Shown here: positions 26,774 through 33,958 of the stretch, in pieces | Position numbering within the stretch: position 1 is the first letter of the stretch | Layout of the letters: each line of letters starts with the position of its first letter | Source: Rufibacter roseolus | GTDB taxonomy: Bacteria; Bacteroidota; Bacteroidia; Cytophagales; Hymenobacteraceae | Length of the DNA: 64,000 bases | Direction: 5' to 3' | NCBI RefSeq assembly: GCF_017916365.1 | Contig: NZ_JAFMSU010000002.1 | Span: forward strand, 1,612,001-1,676,000 | The notes under the pieces: generated by a model | The model's input: only the letters and a program-made list of their open reading frames with translations | What the model was told of the DNA's origin: nothing | Database searches by the model: none | Made by a program: the position numbers and the translations under genes

Positions 26774-26796
26774 CCCCTCCTACCTTAGGAGGAGTG
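26774..26796. terminator. Small hairpin downstream of histidine kinase
   Basis: CCTCCTA and TAGGAGG pair across a 3-nt loop in the 189-nt gap between the convergent thioredoxin and kinase genes. There is no clear U-run. Confidence 0.4.
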
Positions 26797-26822
26797 ACCG
26801 CAGGGCGGGGTGGTACAAACGC

Positions 26823-28214
26823 TTAATGGTCCAGTTTGTTCTTCAGTGGTAACGTCAGGTGGAAAGTGGTTTGTACGTGCGGCGCCGAGGTGGCGTGCAA
26901 TACGCCGCCGTGCTGGCGCACGATCTGGCGCGACAGACTCAACCCGATTCCGGAGCCCTCTGGTTTGGTGGTGTAGAACGGGATGAAAATCTGCTCCTGC
27001 GACTCTGCCTCTATGCCGGGGCCGTTGTCGATCACCTCAATGCGCACCATGTGGGGTTGCTTGTGGTCCAGCACCGCCCGCAGGATCACAGCCGGATGTG
27101 CCACCACACTGCAAGCTTCCATGGCGTTTTTCAATAAATTCAGCAAAACCTGTTCTAATTGCTCGGCATCCGCCGAAAGCCAAAGTTGCTCCTCGGGTAG
27201 TTGCAGCACGAAAGCGATGTTGCGACTCTTCATCTGCGGCTCCACCAGGCGGCTCACGTGGCCGCAGAGCGCCTGCAAAGACAGTTCCTCCAGGTGCGGC
27301 GGCGGCACGCGCGTGAGGCGGCGGTAATTCTCCACGAAGTGCTGCATGCCGCGGGTCCGTTTCTCAATGGTGCGCAAACCCAGTTGCAGATCTTCCATGG
27401 TATCTTCCTCCATGTGGCCCGCCTCCATGAGGGGCGAAAGCTCAGACTGCACCAGGTCGCTGATGGACGAGGTAAGCGAGATAATGGGCGTCACCGAGTT
27501 CATGATCTCGTGGGTGAGCACACTGATGAGTTTCTTCCAGGATTCCAGTTCCTGCGCCTCCATCTCTGAGCGGATGTTCTGGAAAGACATGATCCTGACT
27601 TCCTCGTTCTGGAGCCTGATGGAGGTTATATGCACCGTAAGCAGGACTTCCTCGGTGAGCTGGCGTAGCCTGATGAGGCGCGCATCGTTCCGGGGCTCGG
27701 CAAAGGCCACCTCGGCCAGAGCCGGATACATGCGGTCAATGGAATGGATGTTCTGCAGAAAAGGCAAATCCAGGAGGCGATGCGCGGCTTTGTTCATGAG
27801 CTGCACGTGCCCCTCGGCGTCAAACGTGATGAGCCCGATGCGTAAATGCTCCACCACGCCCTGCAGGTACTGGTGATGCACTTCCTTCTCGGCCTTGATG
27901 CGGGCGAAAGCCCCAGTGATGTCGTTGAACATGGTGTGCAGCTCGCGGTACTGCGGCGGGGCGCCCTCCACCGCGAAACGCTGGGTGAAATCTGAGTGCC
28001 GGATGGCCAGTAGGAAGCGGATGAGGTCACGGTTCGTGCGCTGCACGTACTCGGTGAGTTCCAGCACCTGTCCCGCCGCCAAGACCAGCAAACAGAACAG
28101 TGAGATGTACCAGCGGTGCACCGAACCCACGTACACCGCCACCAGCAGCGTGAGCGCCAGAAACACCACCCGCGCCAGCACCCGCACCGTGAAATAGTTG
28201 TAGTTATAGACCAT
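26823..28214 (-). CDS. Sensor histidine kinase (NtrB/NtrY-like)
   Basis: A 463-residue membrane kinase. Two hydrophobic segments at about 10-30 and 35-55 give little periplasmic sequence, then a PAS-like domain (about 120-215), the phospho-acceptor His235 in SVLTHEIMNSVTPI, and a HATPase domain with NLLKNAMEA and GSGIGLSLS near the end. It overlaps the upstream response regulator gene by 11 nt and must pair with it. The signal is unknown; a cytoplasmic or membrane-embedded cue is likely. Confidence 0.93.
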   Translation of the reverse strand: MVYNYNYFTVRVLARVVFLALTLLVAVYVGSVHRWYISLFCLLVLAAGQVLELTEYVQRTNRDLIRFLLAIRHSDFTQRFAVEGAPPQYRELHTMFNDITGAFARIKAEKEVHHQYLQGVVEHLRIGLITFDAEGHVQLMNKAAHRLLDLPFLQNIHSIDRMYPALAEVAFAEPRNDARLIRLRQLTEEVLLTVHITSIRLQNEEVRIMSFQNIRSEMEAQELESWKKLISVLTHEIMNSVTPIISLTSSISDLVQSELSPLMEAGHMEEDTMEDLQLGLRTIEKRTRGMQHFVENYRRLTRVPPPHLEELSLQALCGHVSRLVEPQMKSRNIAFVLQLPEEQLWLSADAEQLEQVLLNLLKNAMEACSVVAHPAVILRAVLDHKQPHMVRIEVIDNGPGIEAESQEQIFIPFYTTKPEGSGIGLSLSRQIVRQHGGVLHATSAPHVQTTFHLTLPLKNKLDH

Positions 28215-29580
28215 GCTTCTCTATGCGACGGTACAAAGCGGTGCGCGTAATCCCTAGTTCTTTGGAGGCGTGCGTGATGTTGCCGTTATGCTTGAGGAGC
28301 GCCTGCTGCACCAGCGTTTTCTCCACGTTCCCCAGAGTCGCCTCGGTATCAAGTGTCACCGCGGTATGGGTGGAAGGCTCCGCCAGGTACACATCCGATG
28401 GATGAAGATGCCCGGGTTCGCTCATGATCACGGCGCGCTCCATGGTGTGCTCCAGTTCCCGGATGTTGCCCGGCCAGGAATAGCCCAGCAGTTTCTGCAG
28501 CACCGCCTTTTCCAGCCGAAGGTTTGGTTTTTGGTACTTTTTGGAAAAAGAGGCCAGAAAATGCTCGGCCAGCGGCTGAATGTCCTCTTTGCGTTCGCGC
28601 AACGGCGGCAGATGGATTTCCACGGTATTGATGCGGTAAAGTAAATCCTGCCGGAAGCGGCCCTGTTTCACCATCTCGTACAGCGGCATGTTGGTGGCGC
28701 TCACCAACCGGATGTTCACCGGCCTCGGCCTATTGGAGCCCACCGGCGTAATCACCCGGCTTTGCAGCGCCGTCAGCAGCTTGGCTTGCAGCGGTAGATT
28801 CAAATTTCCGATCTCGTCCAGGAACAGGGTTCCGCCAGAGGCGACCTCGAAGCGGCCGGCGCGGTCTTCCTTGGCATCGGTGAAGGAGCCTTTCACGTGC
28901 CCGAACAGCTCGCTTTCAAACAAACTCTCCGTGACGGCACCCAGATCAACGGGGATGAAGACTTCTTTGGCGCGGTGCGAGAGGCGGTGCAGCAGCCGGG
29001 CCGCTACTTCCTTTCCGGTGCCGTTTTCGCCTAAAATGAGCACGTTGGCATCGGTGGCGGCTACTTTCTCCAGGGTCTGGTACACGCGCTGCATGGCCGG
29101 CGACGAGCCTACTAGTTCTACGCCCGGCTCGTTGAGGGTCTGGTTCAGGTGCTGTTGCTTGGTACGGAGATGCTGTACTTCTGAGGTGGACTGGCGCAGT
29201 TTGCACGCTGAGATCATAGTGGCCAACAGTTTCTCGTTGTGCCAAGGTTTCACCACAAAATCAGTAGCGCCCAGTTTCAGGGCCTGCACGGCCAGGTCAA
29301 TATCTCCGTAAGCGGTCATCATCACCACCACAGCCTGCGGGTCTACTTCCAGGATTCTCTGCAGCAAATCAAGCCCCTCGCGGCTGGAGGTGGCTCCGGC
29401 GGTGTAGTTCATGTCCAGCAAAATCACATCGAAGGGCTCTTTCTGGAGCAAATCGGGGAGGCGCTGGGGGTTTATCTCGGTGCGCACCAACGAGAAGTGT
29501 TGTTTCAGGAAGATGCGTCCGGCGGTGAGGATATCTTCCTGGTCATCCACAATCAAGATGCGGCAGGTCATTTTGCTCAT
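28204..29580 (-). CDS. Sigma-54-dependent response regulator (NtrC family)
   Basis: A 458-residue regulator: receiver domain (about 5-125, phospho-acceptor Asp56), AAA+ domain with GENGTGKE, and a Fis-type helix-turn-helix at the end (ITHASKELGITRTALYRRIEK). The sigma-54 contact loop normally GAFTGA reads GSFTDA here. The start at 29578-29580 (MSKMTCRI) is chosen because translation from 29643 would add 21 residues unlike a receiver domain. It is divergent from the ABC gene cluster and may control it. Confidence 0.9.
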   Translation of the reverse strand: MSKMTCRILIVDDQEDILTAGRIFLKQHFSLVRTEINPQRLPDLLQKEPFDVILLDMNYTAGATSSREGLDLLQRILEVDPQAVVVMMTAYGDIDLAVQALKLGATDFVVKPWHNEKLLATMISACKLRQSTSEVQHLRTKQQHLNQTLNEPGVELVGSSPAMQRVYQTLEKVAATDANVLILGENGTGKEVAARLLHRLSHRAKEVFIPVDLGAVTESLFESELFGHVKGSFTDAKEDRAGRFEVASGGTLFLDEIGNLNLPLQAKLLTALQSRVITPVGSNRPRPVNIRLVSATNMPLYEMVKQGRFRQDLLYRINTVEIHLPPLRERKEDIQPLAEHFLASFSKKYQKPNLRLEKAVLQKLLGYSWPGNIRELEHTMERAVIMSEPGHLHPSDVYLAEPSTHTAVTLDTEATLGNVEKTLVQQALLKHNGNITHASKELGITRTALYRRIEKHGL

Positions 29581-29946
29581 AGGGCAAAGGAAAGTTCTAG
29601 GGTGAATGCCGGGCCAATACAAGTAGGGTGCCACAAGAGCCAACCTACGGTCACCAGGGGCTTAAACGCTGGTCCTCAGGGGCTTTCTCCTGCCCCTGGG
29701 AAGCCTGCGGCGGATGGGGTGTACGCTTACAGACGAATAAATGTACGAAACCGTGCACTTTGAGGCAAGCGCTAAAAGCCAAATCCGGCAAAGCAACTCA
29801 CTGTCTGCATCTTAGCTAATTTGGCATTGCATTTGGGATGCCTGTGTTGGCACCTGCCTCCGGTCTGGCCGCTTCCGTTTAGGGGCCGTTTTCCGGAAAT
29901 CAGGGCTAAAACAGCCGCCACCTAAAACTCGCCTATATCCAGACCT
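29581..29946. other. Divergent gap between NtrC gene and ABC ATPase
   Basis: About 366 nt with no gene. It should hold the promoters of both divergent units. I looked for a sigma-54 site (TGGCAC-N5-TTGC) and found none that fits. One dispersed palindrome lies at 29874-29914. Confidence 0.5.
29874..29914. repeat. Dispersed palindrome copy in a divergent gap
   Basis: CCGTTTAGGGGCCGTTTTC and a partly complementary right arm (CAGGGCTAAAACAG). It sits between divergent genes, where a terminator would not be expected. Confidence 0.7.
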
Positions 29947-30657
29947 ATGCTAAAAATTGTCAATCTCCAGAAAAAGTACACCACCGATGAAGTGGAGACC
30001 ACGGCCCTCAACGGCATTTCCTTTGAAATAAAACCGGGCGAGTTCGTGGCCATGATGGGCCCCTCGGGCTGCGGGAAATCTACCCTGCTCAACATCATCG
30101 GGTTACTGGATAATCCCAACAGCGGCGAGTTCTGGTTTCTGGACAAGGAGGTTTCCCGGAGTTCTGAGCGCCAGCGCGCCGATCTGCGGAAGCACCACAT
30201 CGGGTTTGTGTTCCAGAGCTTCAACCTCATTGACGAGCTCACCGTGCAGGAAAACATTGAACTGCCGCTCATCTACCAGAAGCTTTCCGGCCAGGAGATA
30301 AAGGAGCGCGTGAACGAGGCCATGGAACAGATGCAGATCGCGCACCGCCGCAACCATTTCCCGCAACAGCTCTCGGGCGGACAGCAGCAAAGGGTGGCCA
30401 TCGCGCGGGCGGTGGTCAGCAAACCCGCCCTGCTCCTCGCCGATGAACCCACCGGTAACCTGGACTCAGCCCACGGCCGCGAGGTGATGGAACTGCTCAG
30501 CGCCCTGAACGAAGCCGGCACCACCGTGGTGATGGTGACCCACTCCCCTTCCGATGCCGACTACGCCCACCGCATCATCCGCCTGCTGGACGGCCAGATT
30601 GTAACCGAAAGCATCACTGAGCGGCACGCGGCGAGAGTTCTGAGTCCGGAGTTCTGA
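29947..30657 (+). CDS. ABC transporter ATP-binding protein (MacB/LolD type)
   Basis: A 236-residue ATPase with Walker A GPSGCGKST (about 38-46), signature LSGGQQQRVAIARA, and Walker B LLLADEPTGNLD. It belongs to the class that drives FtsX/MacB-like permeases (mechanotransmission type). It is the only ATPase of the cluster and probably serves the three permeases at 30938, 33959 and 36449. The last nine or so residues (ARVLSPEF) are coded by a repeat (AGTTCTGAGTC units), so the natural C-terminus may have been altered by repeat insertion. Confidence 0.93.
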   Translation: MLKIVNLQKKYTTDEVETTALNGISFEIKPGEFVAMMGPSGCGKSTLLNIIGLLDNPNSGEFWFLDKEVSRSSERQRADLRKHHIGFVFQSFNLIDELTVQENIELPLIYQKLSGQEIKERVNEAMEQMQIAHRRNHFPQQLSGGQQQRVAIARAVVSKPALLLADEPTGNLDSAHGREVMELLSALNEAGTTVVMVTHSPSDADYAHRIIRLLDGQIVTESITERHAARVLSPEF

Positions 30658-30931
30658 GTCCAGAGTTGAAAGGACAGATATTGCTGAACCGCTGGCGCGA
30701 GCGTCCCGCTCGTGTCCGCAAGTATTCCTGATCTCACGCATATTGATTGATTGATTGATTGATTCGGAAATTAAAGCATTCAACAATGCGTGCGGACACG
30801 AGCCGGAGGCTCGCGCCAGCGATTGCAACGATGGAAGCCTTCCGTTTAGGGCTTCTTTTCAGAAAAACAGGCTTAAACCACCCCCGCGTTTTCCTTGACT
30901 AAAGACTCAGAACTATAGACTCAGAACTACT
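30636..30931. repeat. Nested inverted repeats with TTGA tandem centre
   Basis: Outer pair: two AGTTCTGAGTC units (30636-30646, 30650-30660) and two GACTCAGAACT units (30904-30914, 30918-30928), with the same 14-nt period. Inner pair: 31-nt arms at 30690-30720 and 30791-30821, identical at 29 of 31 positions when inverted. Each inner arm has its own hairpin (GAGCG-TCC-CGCTC or GAGCC-TCC-GGCTC). The centre (30742-30764) is about 5.7 units of TTGA. Confidence 0.85.
30841..30879. repeat. Dispersed palindrome copy
   Basis: CCGTTTAGGGCTTCTTTTC and GAAAAACAGGCTTAAACC, between the nested repeat and the first permease gene. Confidence 0.68.
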
Positions 30932-30937
30932 ACCGCA

Positions 30938-33367
30938 ATGTTCAAAAACTATCTGAAAGTAGCCTGGCGCAATTTGGTTCGCCAGAAGATCTACTCCACC
31001 ATCAACATCGCCGGGCTCACCATCGGGATCACGGCCTGTATTTTGATCTCGCTGTACGTGCTGGACGAGTTCAGCTATGACCGCTACCATGCCAACGCCG
31101 ACCGCATCTACCGCGTCACCCGTGATTTCAAGAGTGATGATGGAAGCGTGAGTTTGGCGCTGGGGCACGTGGCGCCGCCGTTCGGGCCCCTGATAGAGCA
31201 GGATTTCCCCGATATTGAGAAGGTGGCCCGCGTGCTGAACACCCAGGTGCTGGTGGAGGACAAAGAGCAGCAAAAGGCTTTCAATGAGAAGCGGGTGTAC
31301 TTCGCGGAGCCTAACCTGCTGGACATCTTCACCATTCCCATGCTCAAAGGGGATGGCAAGAAAGCCCTCACGGAGCCCTACACCCTGCTCATGAGCGATG
31401 CCATGGCCGAGAAATACTATCCCGGCGCTGATCCGGTGGGCAAGGTTTTGCAGGTTTTCAGCAAATACTCGGTAAAGGTAGGCGGCGTGTACAAGGCGTT
31501 TCCGGCCAACTCGCACATGCACCCAGATTTCCTGGTTTCTTTCAACACTTTGGCTGATACTGCTATTTACGGGGCCAAACAGCTGGCTACCAATTTCGGG
31601 AACAACTCCTTCGGGACGTACCTGTTGCTGCCCAAGAACTATCCGGCTCAGAACCTGCAGGCCGCATTCCCGGCTTTCCTGGACAAGCACCTGGGCGGCT
31701 CTGACCACGCCCGTGCCCGCAAACCTTCTGAGTTCACCACCCTGCACTTGCAGAAAGTCACCGATGTCCACCTGCGCTCGCACCTGGACTCTGAGGAAGA
31801 GCCCAACGGCGACATTAAAACGGTCATGATCCTGAGCGCGGTGGCGCTGTTCATTCTGCTCATCGCCTGCATCAACTACATCAACCTGTGCACCGCCCGC
31901 TCTACCAGCCGGGCGAAGGAAATCGGCATCAGAAAAGTGGTGGGCGCGCACCAGCAGACCCTGGTGGGGCAGTTCCTGATGGAGTCTATTCTGGTGGCCA
32001 TTTTGTCAACCATTCTGGCGCTGGGCCTGGCCGAGGCTCTTTTGCCCTGGCTTAACAATTTCACGGGTAAAACCCTGGACCTGGATTTGTTCTCCAGGCC
32101 TTACCTGCTGGGCATCATCGTGTTGCTTCCGTTGGTTATTGGGGGCATGGCGGGCTTGTACCCGGCGGTTTACCTCTCCAAATTCAGGCCGGTGCTGGTG
32201 TTGAAAGGCTCTTTGAGCAGCGGCGCCCGCAACCCGTTCCTGCGCAAGACGCTGGTGGTGGCCCAGTTCTCCATCTCCATTGTGCTCATCATCGCCACGG
32301 GCGTCATTTCCCAGCAACTGAACTACATGCAGAACAAGGCGCTGGGCTTTGACAAAGAGCGGCTGGTGGTGTTCAACTTTGACAACGGGCTCACCGGCAA
32401 ATATGACGCGTTCCGGAACGATCTGGTAGCCTCGGCCAATATCCAGAATGTGGGCCGCTCGCTGCTGGTACCCTCCAACCGGTTACTCAACTCCATGGGG
32501 GCCTCGGTGCTGCGCGGCGATTCTTTGCAGGGCACCAGCCTGGCCATAAGGTTCGTGAACGTGGACCATGACCTGTTTCAGACCTACGGCGTGAAACTGG
32601 CGGCGGGCCGCAACTTCCTCAAAGACCACCCCACCGATACCGCCTCCTTTATCCTGAATGAGTCCTCGGTGCGCATGATTGGGTGGAAGAGTCCGCAGGA
32701 GGCTATTGGCCAGGTTTTCAAGTACGGCGATACCAAAGGCCACGTCATTGGCGTGGTGCGCGACTTCCACTTTGAGTCCATGCACGAGGCCATTTCGCCC
32801 ATGGTGTACCTCTTGCCGCCCAACAATAGAAACTACAGCAACATCACGGTGAAATTCCGGGGAGACCCGCAGGAGGCGCTGGCCCACATTCAGGCCACCT
32901 GGAAGAAGTTCCTGCCCAGCACCCCGTTTGAGTACCAGTTCATGGATGACATGTTTGGCAAACTCTACGAGGCCGAGGTCCTGAAACAGCAGATCTTCAC
33001 CATTTTCGCGGCCATCGCTATTTTCATCGCCTGTCTGGGGCTGTTCGGGTTGGCGTCTTACACCGCCGAGCAGCGCACCAAAGAGATCGGTATCCGGAAG
33101 GTGCTGGGTTCCTCGGTGCGGGAGATCATCATGCTCTTGTCCAAAGACTTCGCCCTGCTGGTGGTCATCGCCATTGCCCTGGCTTCGCCGATTGCCTGGT
33201 ACAGCATGGACCGCTGGCTGGAGGATTTTGCTTACCGCGTGCCGCTGAACTGGAGCACCTTTATTTTGACCGGCTTGATTGCCATGACCATTGCCATGCT
33301 CACCGTCAGTTTCCACGCCGCCAAAGCCGCTTTCCTTAACCCCGTGAAAGCCCTTAGAACCGAATAA
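30938..33367 (+). CDS. ABC transporter permease, MacB/FtsX type (first of three)
   Basis: An 809-residue permease with two four-helix units, each made of a transmembrane helix, a large periplasmic domain and three further helices (about residues 20-430 and 430-809). The start MFKNYLKVAWRNLVRQK and the final helices with EQRTKEIGIRKVLGSS are typical of Bacteroidota members. The later EIGIRKV motif repeats the mid-protein one (AKEIGIRKVVG). The substrate is unknown; relatives export antimicrobials, peptides or lipoproteins. It lies directly after a repeat region that replaces most of the gap to the ATPase. Confidence 0.9.
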   Translation: MFKNYLKVAWRNLVRQKIYSTINIAGLTIGITACILISLYVLDEFSYDRYHANADRIYRVTRDFKSDDGSVSLALGHVAPPFGPLIEQDFPDIEKVARVLNTQVLVEDKEQQKAFNEKRVYFAEPNLLDIFTIPMLKGDGKKALTEPYTLLMSDAMAEKYYPGADPVGKVLQVFSKYSVKVGGVYKAFPANSHMHPDFLVSFNTLADTAIYGAKQLATNFGNNSFGTYLLLPKNYPAQNLQAAFPAFLDKHLGGSDHARARKPSEFTTLHLQKVTDVHLRSHLDSEEEPNGDIKTVMILSAVALFILLIACINYINLCTARSTSRAKEIGIRKVVGAHQQTLVGQFLMESILVAILSTILALGLAEALLPWLNNFTGKTLDLDLFSRPYLLGIIVLLPLVIGGMAGLYPAVYLSKFRPVLVLKGSLSSGARNPFLRKTLVVAQFSISIVLIIATGVISQQLNYMQNKALGFDKERLVVFNFDNGLTGKYDAFRNDLVASANIQNVGRSLLVPSNRLLNSMGASVLRGDSLQGTSLAIRFVNVDHDLFQTYGVKLAAGRNFLKDHPTDTASFILNESSVRMIGWKSPQEAIGQVFKYGDTKGHVIGVVRDFHFESMHEAISPMVYLLPPNNRNYSNITVKFRGDPQEALAHIQATWKKFLPSTPFEYQFMDDMFGKLYEAEVLKQQIFTIFAAIAIFIACLGLFGLASYTAEQRTKEIGIRKVLGSSVREIIMLLSKDFALLVVIAIALASPIAWYSMDRWLEDFAYRVPLNWSTFILTGLIAMTIAMLTVSFHAAKAAFLNPVKALRTE

Positions 33368-33372
33368 CCTTT

Positions 33373-33424
33373 GCCTTTCCGTTTGAGGGCCGGTTTTTGA
33401 AAACCGACCTTCAAACGGAAAGGC
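33373..33424. repeat. Dispersed palindrome copy, near-perfect 25-bp stem
   Basis: Left arm GCCTTTCCGTTTGAGG... (33373) and right arm ...CCTTCAAACGGAAAGGC (ending 33424) pair with two mismatches around a two- to four-base loop in TTTTTGAAAA. It lies between the first permease gene and the DoxX gene. Confidence 0.85.
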
Positions 33425-33457
33425 ATTGTCAAAACCAACCCGTTCTCTCGCACCTGT

Positions 33458-33925
33458 ATGGCTGACCAACTGGCACTTTCCGCTTTTCTGGACCGGTACA
33501 AACCGTACGCGGCGGTGTTACTGCGCCTGGCGTTCGGGTTTCACCTTATCTATTTCACGCAGGACAATGTGTTCAGCTACGAGCGCATGCTGGAGTTCCG
33601 GGATTTTCTGGAGGTGCGGGGGGTGCCGTTCCCGTTGGCCGGAGCCATTGTCTCAGTGGCGGTGCAGTTCCTGTGCGGTATTTTCCTGGTCGTGGGCTGG
33701 CAGGTACGGCTGGCGGGCTTCTTTATCCTGGTGAATTTCATCCTGGCTTTCATCATCGCCCACCGGGGCCAGAGCTACGAGCAGTTTTTCCAGCCGGTGC
33801 AGCTGATTGCCGTGGGTTTGTTTTTCCTTCTGCACGGCGCCGGCACCTTGTCGTTGGACCATTACCTGCACCAGCGGCGAACAGAACGAACACCTGCGAC
33901 ATCCCACCGGCAAACCACATTCTAA
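33458..33925 (+). CDS. DoxX family membrane protein
   Basis: A 155-residue membrane protein with four hydrophobic segments (about 20-40, 60-82, 85-105, 115-135) and the DoxX-type start with a basic helix (LLRLAFGFHLIYF). DoxX relatives take part in quinol oxidation or membrane redox steps; the role here is not defined. It sits between two permease genes on the same strand, 33 nt before the second, so it is probably transcribed with them. Confidence 0.78.
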   Translation: MADQLALSAFLDRYKPYAAVLLRLAFGFHLIYFTQDNVFSYERMLEFRDFLEVRGVPFPLAGAIVSVAVQFLCGIFLVVGWQVRLAGFFILVNFILAFIIAHRGQSYEQFFQPVQLIAVGLFFLLHGAGTLSLDHYLHQRRTERTPATSHRQTTF

Positions 33926-33958
33926 CAAACCTTCTTCCTCAAAACAGACCTTTCCTCC

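Noticed and set aside
29581-29946. Sigma-54 promoter between the NtrC gene and the ABC ATPase
   Set aside because: Several TTGGCA-like words are present, but none has the GG-N10-GC spacing.
30742-30764. TTGA tandem repeat as a CRISPR or phase-variable promoter
   Set aside because: Units of 4 nt without spacers are not CRISPR. Phase variation is possible, but the tract is not clearly within a promoter, so I list it only as part of the nested repeat.
30899-31951. Long reading frame (350 codons) opposite the first permease gene
   Set aside because: It runs antisense to a clear permease; it arises from the codon bias of a GC-rich gene and has no family features. The same holds for those at 32483-33469, 39070-40014, 18895-19704 and 12002-12673.
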